DNA of 64,000 bases from Pontederia crassipes (lineage: Eukaryota > Streptophyta > Magnoliopsida > Commelinales > Pontederiaceae). The notes beneath the pieces are model-generated. The model was not told the origin of the DNA. It saw only the letters and a list, made by a program, of their open reading frames with translations, and ran no database searches. Positions 31,998 to 43,630 of the stretch are shown piece by piece (position 1 is the stretch's first letter; each line of letters begins with the position of its first letter). The stretch covers positions 9,300,001-9,364,000 of the forward strand of contig CM060187.1 in NCBI GenBank assembly GCA_030549335.1. The letters are read 5' to 3'. A program made the translations under genes and the position numbers.

Positions 31998-32663
31998 CTA
32001 ATAATTATACTGATGCATGCTGTGGATGAGATATAACTCTCCTTCTGAGACTGCACCATCATTATCACTGCGTCCACTTATGGTGTTGCTTAGCATGCGA
32101 TGGACGTAGCGCAGAACAGGATTCTGAATTGAGCTATCTTTAGCGGTGTTCCAAACCAATCGCTCTTCTTCTGTTATCTGTTTCCAAAAAGTTTCAGCCT
32201 CAAAGTCAGCAGGTACAGAAAGAGATCCATGGTTGGGAAATCCATAGATATTATTAATCTCTCCTAGAGTGAGAGTAAATGGTCGTCCATAAAGTTGGAA
32301 TGAAATGCGGGGCTGATCATAGTTCCTGCCATCTAAATTAAAGATTTCCAGAGATGAGAGGAATTCCATAATTAGTACTTCATAAGTTGGCCACCAAGAA
32401 TGCACAAAGTCAGATAGTCCAATTTGAGAAAATAATAGATGAGTATCTGCAAGTAAATTATACTCCCTCAGCAATTCAGTATCTGAAAATCTGGTGGCAT
32501 GAATTCGAATATCACACATCCGTTCATATCGAGCTTGATACTCCGGCTTAGTCCAATAATAATCTCCGGGGTAGGAGATTAATTGTGAGGGCTGTGGGGT
32601 CGGCTGAGCATTCGGATGTCGTCGTTCATGACGTCCCCTCCATATATTAGCAAATCGCCTCAT
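31998..32663 (-). pseudogene. B2 ATHILA ORF-1-like protein, truncated
   Basis: The minus frame of 221 codons begins MRRFANIWRGRHERRHPNAQ and includes QLYGRPFTLTLGEINNIYG, FETFWKQITEEERLVW-like residues and NPVLRYVHRMLSNTISGR with GAVSEGELYLIHSM. This is the pattern of the ATHILA ORF-1 family (also called Arabidopsis retrotransposon ORF1), conserved but of unknown function. Relatives continue well past this point, whereas this frame stops just after HSMHQ at the filler junction (about 32010), so it is cut by the rearrangement. It lies on the same strand as and downstream of the B2 gag, separated by 1.3 kb of motif-rich noncoding DNA. B1 has no equivalent. Confidence 0.8.
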
Positions 32664-33953
32664 CTTGATCTGGACAAAAATAAATAAAGAAAAGGTACCG
32701 GCTCGGTAGAAGCGACTGAGGTTTCGACCGTAGTATTCGATGAAGAACCGGCTGAAGGTCGGAGGTGACGAAGAACTTCGGCCGTAATTGATGAAGCTTG
32801 GCCGGAGATCGGAGTTTGGCCGTAACGAATAGGTGGTGGCGCTGGTGTCGGTTCTTCGGCCGTAAAACGAAGGCGACGTGGAAACTTCGGCCGTAATAAG
32901 TGTCGGTGTGCGGTGGAAGACCGGCCGTAATGAACAGGGAAGCTGGAACTTCGGCCGTAAGGAAGAAAAGGCCGTAAGGAAGAAAAGGCCGTAAGGGTAG
33001 TGGAAGCACCTCGGCCGTAATGCAGAGAGGGCGGCGCGCGGTAGCTTCGGCCGTAAAAAGTTGGAGGGTTGGCACTTTGGGCGTAAGGGAGAAAGCTCGG
33101 CCGTAATGTACAGAGGGCGGCGCGGTGTTGAAGCTCCGGAACTTCGGCCGTAAGAGATAGATGAAAGGACGAGTGGTGATTGATCTGCATAACACGAGAA
33201 GAGGTAAGTATTTTATAGATGAATTGGAGGGGTAATACCTGTAGCGCGCAGTGAAAGGTCAAATCCGGGCGTAAAGGCGTGCAATTTTCCAAGGTATGTC
33301 CGTGGTCTGCTGATGTGACATCTCGGCCGTAATGGAATGGTGGCAGGGCGTAATAGGAACCGCATCTCTTGTCATGTCTTCGGCCGTAAAGAGCATCGTA
33401 GGGCGTGGCGTCTTGTCTGTTGGAATCTTTACGGCGTGGTCAACGAGGTCATTCTCGGCCGTAACGAGAAATGGTGTCAGCTTGTCTTGTCATGTCCGAG
33501 CTTGATGCGTGTGACAACTCGGCCGTAATGCACACGTTACGAGGGTGGCAGGGCGTAATGTCCGAGCTTGATGCATATGTGACAACTCGGCCGTAATGAA
33601 ATGGTGGCAGGGCGTAACGACGGTCACTTCGGCCGTAATGTCCGAGCTTGAGCATGTGTGACAACTCGGCCGTAATGCGCACGTAACGAGGGTGGCAGGG
33701 CGTAATGTCCGAGCTTCGGCCGTAGAGAGAATCAATTGTTGAAATTTACGCCCCTGAGTTTATCTCCCCTTACAAAACATTAAATATTAAATAAATTAAA
33801 TGACTCCATAATAAAATAAATGTCTAATTAAAAATAAAACTATCACCTAAAAGATATTAACAACTAATTAGACTAATAAAAAAAAATAAAAATAAACAGG
33901 ATAGAAAATAGTTCTGATTTATAGTCGTCAGCTTGACTTAGTTCTGATGAAAA
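32664..33953 (-). repeat. B2 post-gag spacer with CGGCCGTAA motifs and tandem repeats
   Basis: Noncoding region with CTTCGGCCGTAA or GGGCGTAA about every 30 bp at 32700-33730. Between 33494 and 33720 a larger unit starting GTCCGAGCTTGATGC and containing ACAACTCGGCCGTAATG and GGTGGCAGGGCGTAA occurs three times, starting at 33494, 33560 and 33640, with a fourth start at 33707 (periods 66, 80, 67 bp). Frames on minus at 32647-33735 are full of YGR and LRP from the motif and are not proteins. Confidence 0.8.
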
Positions 33954-35340
33954 TCAAGGCCTATTTTGCTCTTCCCCTCTTGGATTTTTCTCTGTGTTAC
34001 TTGGGAGAGAACCCGGTGTACGTCCAGTTAGTTGTGCCGCCATCTGGCCCAGTTGTCTTTCCAAATTTCGAATTGATGCATCCTGACTCGTGGCTCTAGA
34101 TTCCATATTCTTTTGCAATGCTTGCATTGTGTCTATGATCTGTGCCATCATCTCCTGCATATGATTTGATGATTGATGTTGGGGAGTGTCAGATTGCCTT
34201 TTCAGTATATAATCTTTTGATGGACCAGAAGATTGGCCTTGGTTCTGATTATATGCAAACTTCGGATTATGTCTCCATCCATAATCGTTGTTCCTGTAAA
34301 ATGGATTGGAAATAAAGTTAGCATTTTCAATTTGATTTGAATCTGAAGTGTTACCTGTAGGGCTATAATTGCTAGAATTCCCCATTAGTGACATCATCTG
34401 CTCGAATTTTTGATTAAGTGACTCCAGCTGAGCCACTATTTCTGAAGATTGTATTCCTTGTGTAGCATGTACATCATGAGTTCGGCGAGGTGGTCTCCTT
34501 TCTTGGCTTGACTTGAGGGCTACAGCTTCAATTATATCTTGTATCTCACTAGGACGTTTAGATCCTAGCACTGTCCCTCCTGCTGATTGATCGAGTTTGT
34601 CTTGATCTGCAGGTCGTAATCCATGGTAAAAATCTTCCATTACTTGCCACTTTGGAATTCTATTATCAGGAACTCTGGCCAGCAGTTCCTTATATCGTTC
34701 CCAGGCTTCATATAACGTCTCGTTATCGTCTTGAACAAATGCCCTCAGCTCCCTTCGATATTTGCCTGCCTTTTGTGGTGGACAATATTTTCCAACAAAC
34801 TTTTCTACCAGCTCCAACCAAGAATGAATCGATCCTGCAGGCAAAGTTTTAAACCAAGTGGAAGCTTTGTCACGTAAAGATTGAGGAAATAATAATAAAC
34901 GAATAACTTCAGAAGAAACATTATTATTTCTAAAGGTGCTCAGAGTGGCAAGAAATTTATCAAGGTGATCGTGAGGGTCTTCATGAAATCCTCCTCCAAA
35001 TTGGGATGCTTGTATCATCCTCACGATCGCGGGATTTATCTCAAAATTATTTGCATTAATATCAGGCAGCACGATGCATGATTCTCGGTCACTGTATCTG
35101 GCCGAGACATATTCTCTCATAGAAAGTTCTGCTTCATCTTCTCGCCGATTATTATGTGGTGGAACCAGTTCATTTTGTTGCTCCAGTCTCTAATTGTCGC
35201 GTGCTTGTTCCGCCATTTTTCTTATATTTCTTCGTAATCGACGATAGGTTCTTTCAATCTCAGGATCAAATTTCAACAGTGAATTTGAACTTCTAGTGCG
35301 CTTATCAGAAGATTCCAGGATTGGTTGTGATTTAATCTTC
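33954..35340 (-). pseudogene. B2 gag (Athila/Tat-type), one stop codon
   Basis: It is nearly identical to the B1 gag over its whole length, with the same core (FEINPAIVRMIQASQ, FRNNNVSSEVIRLLLFPQSL, LRDKASTWFKTLPAG) and C-terminus (LERQLGQMAAQLTGRTPG). The frame is open for 388 codons from 35120, and upstream to 35340 with a single TAG at 35190-35192 where B1 has Gln (DNQRLEQQ). The B1 stop at 3640 is absent here, so the two copies were damaged independently, which suggests a recent common source with an open gag. It has no CCHC knuckle and ends NPRGEEQNRP before any protease. A TTGTTGCAG acceptor-like site lies upstream at about 35352. Confidence 0.9.
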
Positions 35341-36775
35341 AATTAGCACCTGCAACAACCAATTTTCAGTAAGATAAAAGAATAAAATAAAATATATACA
35401 AGAAGAAAGAAATTCAGATAATAGGTCACAAAAAAATGAGTTTTTAACAAATAAAGTCTTTCGGCACGATAGAATTCGTCATTAAAATAAATTTTCGAAA
35501 ACTTTATTAAATTATTTTCAGAAATAATCAGATTTTATAATCAGAAATAATCAAAAATTATTTTCAGAGAAGAAATAAGATTAATATACTGAAAAGAAAT
35601 AAGATTGATCGGCCGTAATACATAAATAGATTTACGGCCCAAATTAGATTAGTAATTAATCCGAGGCTCGTTCGTCCGTAAAAAAAAATATTGAAACAGT
35701 GTCAAAAGGATTCAACGTGAAGGCGTAAAAATTAGCATGGTGATGAATTATCTCGGCCGAAAAAAAAAATTGAATGAAATGTTGCCAAATGAATCATTAC
35801 GGCCGACAAAGAATATAGTTCATATCGGCCGTAAAACAATGAGAGGTAAAACATCAACACATATAAATCGGCCGAAAAGGAGTAAAATCCATGGATGATC
35901 CATTACGGCCGAGACAACTAAATCGCTTCGGCCAAAATAAAGTCAAATCAAAAGTTCAAACTATTACAATGTTACGGCCGAGAATGAAAAAATCATAATT
36001 AAATTAGGGTCGGAAGATGGCGTAAAAAACAAGTGTTCAGAAATTTTACGGCCGTAAAACCATGAGATTAATTCTCGGCCGTAAAAATGAAACATGAGAT
36101 CATTTCGGCCGTAAAAAGATTAAATCGTCAATGAGGTCACTTCGGCCGAGATGATGTCAACACGAGGCCGTAAAGAAAAATAGGGTTTCGGCCGAAATAA
36201 TTTCGAATAAAACTCAAATGTCGAAAATTGAATCATTACGGCCGTAAAACAATTCCTTACGGTCGTAAAACAACGAAAACGGTCGTAAAACAACGAAATC
36301 ATATGAAGAGTTTAAACAATTAAAGTGTTACGGCCGAGAATGAAAATTGATTCGAATAGGGCGTAAAAATTTAAACCATCGATAAACCGGGCGTAACAAA
36401 TCAAATCAATATCAATTACTCATGGCGTAAAAACAACGTTCGGATAAAAATATTACGGCCGTAAAGATTGAAAGTTTAGAATTCAGAAATTATTCATTGC
36501 GAGGCCGTAAAATTAATAAAACCGACACATTAAATCTCGGTCGTAAAATCATAAGTCGACAGTGTAATTCAGAAAATTCAATCGGCGTCGAATTTTAAAC
36601 CGAAAGTAGATAAATTAAAAAATTATCGTGACCTTTCTCTGCAAAAGAAAAAAAAATGTTAGTTTATTCACAAAAATAATTAAAACAATTAATACATATT
36701 TATAAAGAATTATTTACAATTTATTTACATCTCCTAATAATTCATAAAAATCAGAAATTAATTAATAAAATATTT
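35341..36775 (-). repeat. B2 5' leader with dense TTTACGGCCGTAAA array
   Basis: Noncoding leader between the primer site and gag. The stretch 35600-36560 has about 28 copies, full or half, of TTTACGGCCGTAAA in AT-rich DNA, one about every 35 bp, in both orientations (TACGGCCGAG, TCGGCCGAAA, GGGCGTAAAA variants). Full palindromes occur near 36046, 36237 and 36459. The flanks 35341-35600 and 36560-36775 are AT-rich without the motif. No coding frame is present. Confidence 0.82.
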
Positions 36776-36791
36776 CCCGGCAACGGCGCCA
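36776..36791 (-). other. B2 primer-binding site (tRNA-Asp)
   Basis: On minus it reads TGGCGCCGTTGCCGGG, an exact match to the tRNA-Asp 3' end, 6 bp from the LTR at 36798. It fixes the direction of the element as leftwards. Confidence 0.93.
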
Positions 36792-36797
36792 AAAACT

Positions 36798-38503
36798 TGA
36801 TGCGTTGTAATTGTAACAATAAAATTTGCTAGCAAGTGCACTAGTCGCTCAAGTAATATAGTAATAGGAGTAAGAGTGTCGAACCCACGAGGAATATTAT
36901 TAATTCAATATCTGGATTTATAAATTAATAAGAGAGGAAAAACATGGATTTTTGGAAAGAAGTTTTATGAAATAAAATAAAGAAAAATAAGATAATGATA
37001 AGATAATGGTGTTGAAGTTAGGCCTTAGGATGAAAATAGATTAGGATAAATATTTGAACCATAAAAGATAAATTTAATCTTTAAAGATGGATTAGAGTCT
37101 CCCTAAAGTAATCTACCATGATTAACTTGTGGTCTCCACGACTGGCATCCCTCAATTTAATCATATAGAACTATCTTAATTTAATAAGAATTGAAGTCTC
37201 CACGACTGGTACCCCCAAAATCGTATTAAAATTAAGATGCATTAAATTGGATTCTCTAGACTATTAATCACTCCACAAACTGGTATAGATTAATAGACCA
37301 CACAAACTTGATTCTCCACACACTAGTTATCAAATTTATGTCAATTATTAATTCTAAATAAAATCAATTATAATTAGTATAATAAATTCTGAAATTAAAC
37401 ACTCCACAAACTGGTATAGCCTAATTCAGAAATTTAATTAACTAATATAAAAGCATTAAACACAATTAATAATTGATCAGAAAAGATTAAAACAAATAAA
37501 GTAGGATCCAAACATTTTCCTTCAATTAATAATCTCCTAAAATAATAACCCTAAAAACATGGAGTTCATCCTAGAAATTCTGGAGAGATAATAACAAAGT
37601 AATAATAATAATCGAAAGAATTACACCCAAAATAGAAGTAGAGCTCTTGAATTGGGCAGACAGTCGGGCAGCCTCTCGGACTTGATCAGGGTCGCGATCA
37701 ACCTCCAGCCGTCGCACCTCTCTCCTTTTGGTCGTAGCCTGCAGAGCTCACGACTCGCCGTGGAAGAAACCTGAACTTCAGAGCACGAATTGAAACGATG
37801 GATTCTTCACATATTTATAGGGTGCGGACGGCCTTCAATTTGATCTCGGCCGTAACATCGTACGGTTAACTTTAAAATTATAAGATAAACTCGGCCAAAG
37901 ATAAATCCTTTTATCATTACACCCAAAGATAAAATTATTTATCTTTTACTCCCTTAGAGTCTCGGCCGTAAAGAAATTATTTTATCTTTACTCCTTTCCA
38001 TTACTCCCAAAAGATAAAAATCCTTTTATCTTTACGCCTTCATATCTCTTATTACGCCCAAAGATAAACTCATTTTTATCTTGTTACGCCCTCCAAATTT
38101 CATGCCATTACGCCCTCCGAATTTCGGCCGTAAGGACGGAACTTCTTCTGTTACGCCCAAAAGATAAAAACATTTATCTTTACGCCTTCAAATGTTAGCC
38201 GTAACAAAGAATTAAATCTCGTTACTCCTTTTGAATCTCGGCCGTAACAACTTGGGTGTAAAGCCAAATCTCGGCCGTAAGGAATTTCTTTAAATTTCGG
38301 CCGAGATTTGAATTTTCCTGCAAAATAATTATCAAAATATAGTTAATCCATCCACAATTAAAATATTCAGCAATTTTAATAATTAAAATTGATAAATCCG
38401 GAATTATGATTAAAAGTGACTAAAAATGATGCATGCTATGATCAAATTATAGAAAATTTAATTAAAATAATTAACTAAAATATGTTATATTTTGCATGCA
38501 TCA
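36798..38503 (-). mobile_element. B2 5' LTR
   Basis: The LTR is 1706 bp, TGATGCGTTG to TGCATGCATCA on plus. TATAC (38504-38508) follows it but the partner duplication is lost with the left end of the element. CTATAAATA on minus at 37812-37820 is a TATA candidate. The U5 block AGCAAGTGCACTAGTCGCTC to CCCACGAGG (36831-36892) is shared with solo LTR D. The U3 side at 37840-38310 is packed with TCTCGGCCGTAA and TTACGCCC units. Confidence 0.92.
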
Positions 38504-39855
38504 TATACATAGTACGATTCTGATATTTATAAGAATCAAATTCAGAAATCAGAAAACCAAATTAGAAATCAGAATTGCAATTGAATGAAATCAGAAAACT
38601 GACATTAATTCTTAATCCACTTCTGTAGAATGATTAGATCAAGTAATACTTCTCAGTCATTGGTTACAATTAGATCTTATAGTAGCATAGCATAAATCAG
38701 TAAAGAAGTTTCTGAAATCTGAAAATAAGAAATGATTCAGTGCATGAATTATAAAACAGTCCATATCCATCCAAAACTAATCTAAACTACTACCCTATCC
38801 TAGAAGAAATGGAGTTTAGCTCCTCATATTTACAAGATTTGACATCAAATGGGATAAGAAACAGATACAATTCATGGTTCTTTGAAGCTTCCTGGCCAGC
38901 AGCTCCTCCACCAGAAATCAATCCAGCCTTGCTTGCCTGAAACCCTTGAATCACCAGCCTCCCCTCTCCTCCAGAAAAATCCAGCTTATATATCACTCCT
39001 TTCCACCCTTTGATCAGCATCTAAATGTTCTAATCCTCCTGATTGCAGCCACCTGTCCACCCCTCTGAAATTCCAGCTGCAGATTCCTTTTTGGTGCAGG
39101 AAAAAGTAGATGGTCCCCCCCTACTTTTTCCACTTTTTGGCCACCTTTCTCCCTGCTACAAATCCCCAAACAGCAAGCATCAAAGCCCTTGAATGGTATT
39201 TTGACAAATAAGGATTAGGATAATGATAGTTGCTAGCTCAGATATCAAATGGTATTAGGTGTTGTGCAGGAATGAAAACTTGTATCAAAATTAATGAATT
39301 AAGGGGCCCGGAATGATAACTTTATGAAAATCTTGGAAAATGTCCTAATATGGGTGGTTCAAAGCATTTCAGGCATCAAATTGATTAGAGTGACAAGTGA
39401 GTGAGGTCAGAAATCAAATATGAATGAGATTCCTAAAAGTGATAACTTGAGTGCCCCAAAAATGATAACTTATATGACTTAAAAACGATAACTTGTCATA
39501 ACTTGAGTTTTGATTATCCAAATGTGATGAAATTTGACCAGCAATGAGTTAGAACAATAATAAGATGATTGCTTAAGGTCCTTGTGCAGAATTAATGGTT
39601 TTGCATGTCAAAATGACAGAATTGCCCTTTAACGATAACTTGGCACTTGAAAAATGATAACTTGTTCAAATGGACTTAAAATTTTGCACAAGTTGAAATG
39701 TGACTATCCAAATATGATTTATACATGATAATGATGGATTTAGGGCAAGAAAACCATTGAAAATGAGTTCATTCAAAATAATGATAACTTGACACTTAGG
39801 AATGATAACTTGTCCTCAAAATGATAACTTAGCATAGAATTTAAATATTAATGGA
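38504..39855 (-). mobile_element. A3 LTR middle, inverted
   Basis: It matches LTR positions of about 180-1530 of A4 and A2 in reverse orientation and contains the reversed TATATAAGC-like and GATAACTT motif regions. The end near 39855 falls within TTAAATATTAATGGA, where it joins the plus-oriented piece. Confidence 0.85.
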
Positions 39856-41848
39856 TAACTTGGTTAATTAAGTCCTTGGGATGTTGGTATTGTCCCTATC
39901 TTATTCAGAAATGAATCAAGATTGTTTGGGCAATCATTTGACTCAAAACCAGAATTTTCCATTGATTTTTGAATAGAAATCAGAATTCTAATTTTTCTGA
40001 TTCCTAATTGGAATTTGATTTTATCAATTGAGTCCCCTGAATCATTCCCTTCACTGATAAGTGAACTTTAGGGATGTCTTGTAATCCAGAGATGGGTCAA
40101 GAATCAATTGGTAAGTCAGGTTTCCATTGGTTTAAAATTCTGATTTCTAAATTACTGAGTTGCTGATTTTTTTTGGTTTCCTGAATTCCTGAAGTCTGAA
40201 AATCTGATTTCTTGGGCTTTGGATCTAATTGTCATCAAGGATCTGAGTTCTTGGGATGTTGCTATTGTCCCTATCTTGTTCAGAAATGAATCAAGATTAT
40301 TTGGACAATCATTTGACTCAAATCAGATTTTTTTCCACTGATTTCTAATTCTGATTTTCTGGTTATCTGATTTCTGAACTGTTTGAACCTATTTGACATT
40401 CTGATCATGATTAATTGAGCAATTGGAAGGTTGGTCTTCATCCTAATCTTGTTCAGAATTGAGTTATGAATATTTGGGCATTCCATGATTCAAATCTATT
40501 CTCAACATTACCTTAAGTTTGATTTGGAACCTAAAATTCCTGAATTTCAGAATCTGGTTTCCTGAATTTAAAAATCTGATTTCTTGGGCTTTTGAATCTG
40601 ATTGTCATCAAGGATTGGATAATTGAATAGTTGAGAGGCTAATATATGCCATGATCTTATTCAGAAATGAATCAAGATCATTGACAATTCAGAATTCAAA
40701 TCTGATTTTTTTCCAAAATCTAATTTCTTAGTTTGATTCTAAATTCTATTTTCTGATTGTTTGGAATCTGATTTGCCAATTGTTAATCCCTATTTTATTC
40801 AAATCACTGAGAGGTGTACTCTAGGAATCCCTTGTAATCCAGAGATGGGTCAAGGGGCATTTGGCAAACTTGAATTCCATCAATCCACATTGCTGATTTT
40901 TTCAGAAATGTTGATTTCTGTTTTCTCATTTTTCTAACTTCTGATTTCCATTGTCAACCCTCATATTAATCCACTACTGAGAGGTAGTCTTAAGGGCTTC
41001 TTTGAGATCCAGAGATGGGCCAAGGAGCAATGGAAATTGTGAACTCATGTGGCCATATGTTTTGCATTTCCAATTGAGTGTGTTTGTGTGGATTCCAATT
41101 TATTTTGCAACCGAGAGGTTGATTTTGAATCTCCCTTGAATTCAGAGATGAATCATGGAACACAAGCACCATTATTGAGTATATTTTATCCTGGTTTGGT
41201 TGATTGGAATGATTCCATCTTTTTATGATTGTAAATGCAAGTTATCATTCCAAACTTCCTTGGATTGCAAAAAATCAGCATTGAATCTTCCTTTTGAGCC
41301 CAATGATAACTTGATTTTCAGTGAGGACCCTCTTTTGATTCAACCTAGCTAACAATTATATAATCATATATTGCTTAGTTAGAGGCCAATTGAGCTGTGG
41401 GAACAACCATTTTCAAGTTGAATCAAAAGTTGGATATTTAATGATAACTTGTTCCATTCCATCCTTAATTAATTTAGATGAACCCCAAATCCTAGAAGAA
41501 CCTTCCTCATAGATAGTTAAACCTTTTTAGACTTCATTCTAGCATTTATAATTCAGTTTTGATAAATTTCCAAAACCCAAAAATCTGTTATCATTTCACT
41601 TTCCATAAAAAAAAATCTGTTTTCACTTCCCTTTGAAAATCTGTTTTTAGCCATTAAAGTAGAACTAATTTAGATTGTTTTAGGGTGCCTTAGACTTCAA
41701 ATTCTTGTGGATACGACAACCTGAGTCTACTACAACTTACCTGTGCACTTGCAGCTAGTGAGTTGGGAGACCAAAAAAAAAAAATGAAAAATTGACATTT
41801 TCTTTAATTTCAGCAAGTTATCATTATAAAACCCAAATATCACTATCA
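39856..41848 (+). mobile_element. A3 LTR, downstream part
   Basis: It begins at LTR position of about 1563 (TTAATTAAGTCCTTGGGATG) and includes extra copies of the internal repeat with the core TTCAGAAATGAATCAAGAT (39905, 40288 and 40673), then the usual LTR end. The extra copies make this piece longer than the same section of A4. Confidence 0.85.
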
Positions 41849-41853
41849 GTTAT

Positions 41854-43630
41854 TAGTAGGCCAAGTTTTCTAGAAAATGACTTTGAAGATGGGCAATTGG
41901 ATCAAGTGGTGGAGCAAGTTTCAACTATAATTCCTATTGAAGATCCATTGCAAAGGTGTCTAATGTTTAGCCATTTGAGAGAATCGGAAGATCCAGAGGC
42001 TATGGCATACAAATCAGTGCTGAACTCTTCAATATCAGTGAAAAATTCAGGAATTCAGGGGGAATTACAATAGGTTATCATTGCTGAACTCCAAGGAATT
42101 CAACTCAAGCCAATTCCAAGTTGGAACTCAAGCCTCTCCCTAGCAACTTGAAGTATGAATTCTTCGGAGAGAATTCAACTTTTACTATTATCATTAATGC
42201 AAATTTACCCCAAGAACAGGTTGAAGAGCTACTGAAGAGGTTGAAACGGTATAGGGAGGTGATAGGGGTATTAATCCCTCCATTTGCATGCATAGGATTC
42301 CTATGGAGGACAGCTACAAGCCCTCCATTGAATGTCAAAGGAGACTCAACCCAACCATGAAGGAAGTGATAAAGAAAGAAGTATTGAAGTTGCTGAATGC
42401 AGGAATCATATACTCCATTTCAGATAGTGAGTGGGTCAGCCTAGTGCAGGTTGTGCCAAAGAAGGGAGGAATCACAGTGGTGAAGTCAGATTCAAATGAA
42501 TTGATATCCACAAGGACAATCACAGGTTGGAGGATGTGTATTGACTTCAGGAAGTTAAACAAGGCCACAAGAAAGGACCATTTTCCATTGCCATTCATTG
42601 ATAAGATGTTGGAGAGGTTGGCTAGGCATTCACACTTCTGTTGTCTTGATGGGTACTCAGGTTTACTCAGGTTTCTTGCAAATTCCAATTCACCCTCAAG
42701 ATCAACACAAGACTACGTTTACATGTCCATATGAGACTTTTGCCTATAGGAGAATGCCCTTTGGCTTATGCAATGCACCTGCCACCTTCCAAAGGTGTAT
42801 GATGTCTATCTTTTCAAACTTTATTGAAGAAATTATGGAAGTTTTCATGGATGACTTTTCAGTATATGGAGACTCATTTGATGCTTGCCTAGAAAACTTG
42901 ACGAAGGTGCTACAAAGATGTAGAGAGTCCAACTTGATTCTAAATTGGGAGAAGTGCCATTTTATGGTCCAAGAAGGGGTTGTCTTAGGACATGTGGTCT
43001 CAAACAAAGGCATTGAAGTGGACAAGGCAAAAATTGAGGTGATTGAGAGGCTACCACCACCCACAAGTGTCAAGGCAGTTAGGAGTTTTTTGGGGCATGC
43101 ATGCTTCTACAGGAGATTCATCAAGGATTTCTTAATGATAACTAGGCCCCTCACCAAGTTGCTGGCCAAGGATGCTGAATTTCATTTTAATGAAGAGTGT
43201 ATGAAGGCTTTCAAGAAGTTGAAAGAAGCCCTCTCTTCAGCCCCCATAGTGCAGCCACCTGATTGGACTCTTCCTTTTGAAATTATGTGTGATGCTTCAG
43301 ACCGGGCTGTAGGGGCAGTCTTGTGACAGACCAGGGATAGAAGACACCATGTCATATGCTATGCAAGCAAGACTCTTGATGAAGCCCAAATTAATTATGC
43401 AACTACTAAGAAGGAATTACTTGCTGTGGTGTATGCATTTGAAAATTCAGGCCCTACTTGGTGGGATCCAAAGTCATTGTATTCACAGACCTCCAAGTTG
43501 TGAGGCACTTAATCAACAAGAAGGAATCCAAGCCAAGGCTCATCAGATGGATCTTATTATTGCAGGAATTTGATGTTGAAATCAAAGACAAAAGGGGTAG
43601 TGAGAATCTAGTAGCTGATCATCTATCAAG
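41854..43630 (+). pseudogene. A1 reverse transcriptase and RNase H
   Basis: This continues the protease frame after removal of A3 (SRPSFLENDFEDGQLDQ). Reverse transcriptase sequence appears in frames 42121-42360, 42288-42734 and 42598-43326: WRMCIDFRKLNKATRKDHFP, RRMPFGLCNAPATFQRCM, then EVFMDDFSVYGDSF, with both Asp of the F-M-D-D active site present, and VRSFLGHACFYRRFIKDF. A TGA at 43324-43326 interrupts the RNase H, which continues in other frames ([39 protein letters not shown]). The frameshifts make it inactive. Confidence 0.92.

Larger units (their letters stand above)
31299..41848 (+). mobile_element. Solo LTR A3, rearranged, holding element B2
   Basis: The ends are TGATCACTTGCTGATCAC and ATCACTATCA with target duplication GTTAT (31294-31298 and 41849-41853); removing it rejoins the A1 pol frame (QVI|SRPS). 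The LTR comes in three pieces: the first 177 bp on plus (31299-31475), a piece in reverse orientation (38504-39855, covering LTR positions of about 180-1530), and about 1563 to the end on plus (39856-41848). Between the first and second pieces lie filler DNA and B2. The simplest explanation is that B2 inserted into the solo LTR and the middle then inverted. Confidence 0.87.

Noticed and set aside
32005-32020. TGATGCATGC at the filler/B2 junction as an LTR end
   Set aside because: It is in the opposite orientation to the B LTR start and no LTR sequence follows; probably chance or microhomology.
32647-33735. Several minus-strand frames in the B2 spacer
   Set aside because: YGR/LRP periodic residues from the motif array; no protein domain.
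35600-36560. CRISPR-like array made by the regularly seen TTTACGGCCGTAAA motif
   Set aside because: The motif is only 14 bp, spacing is irregular, both orientations occur, and no cas genes are present; it is a plant retroelement leader.
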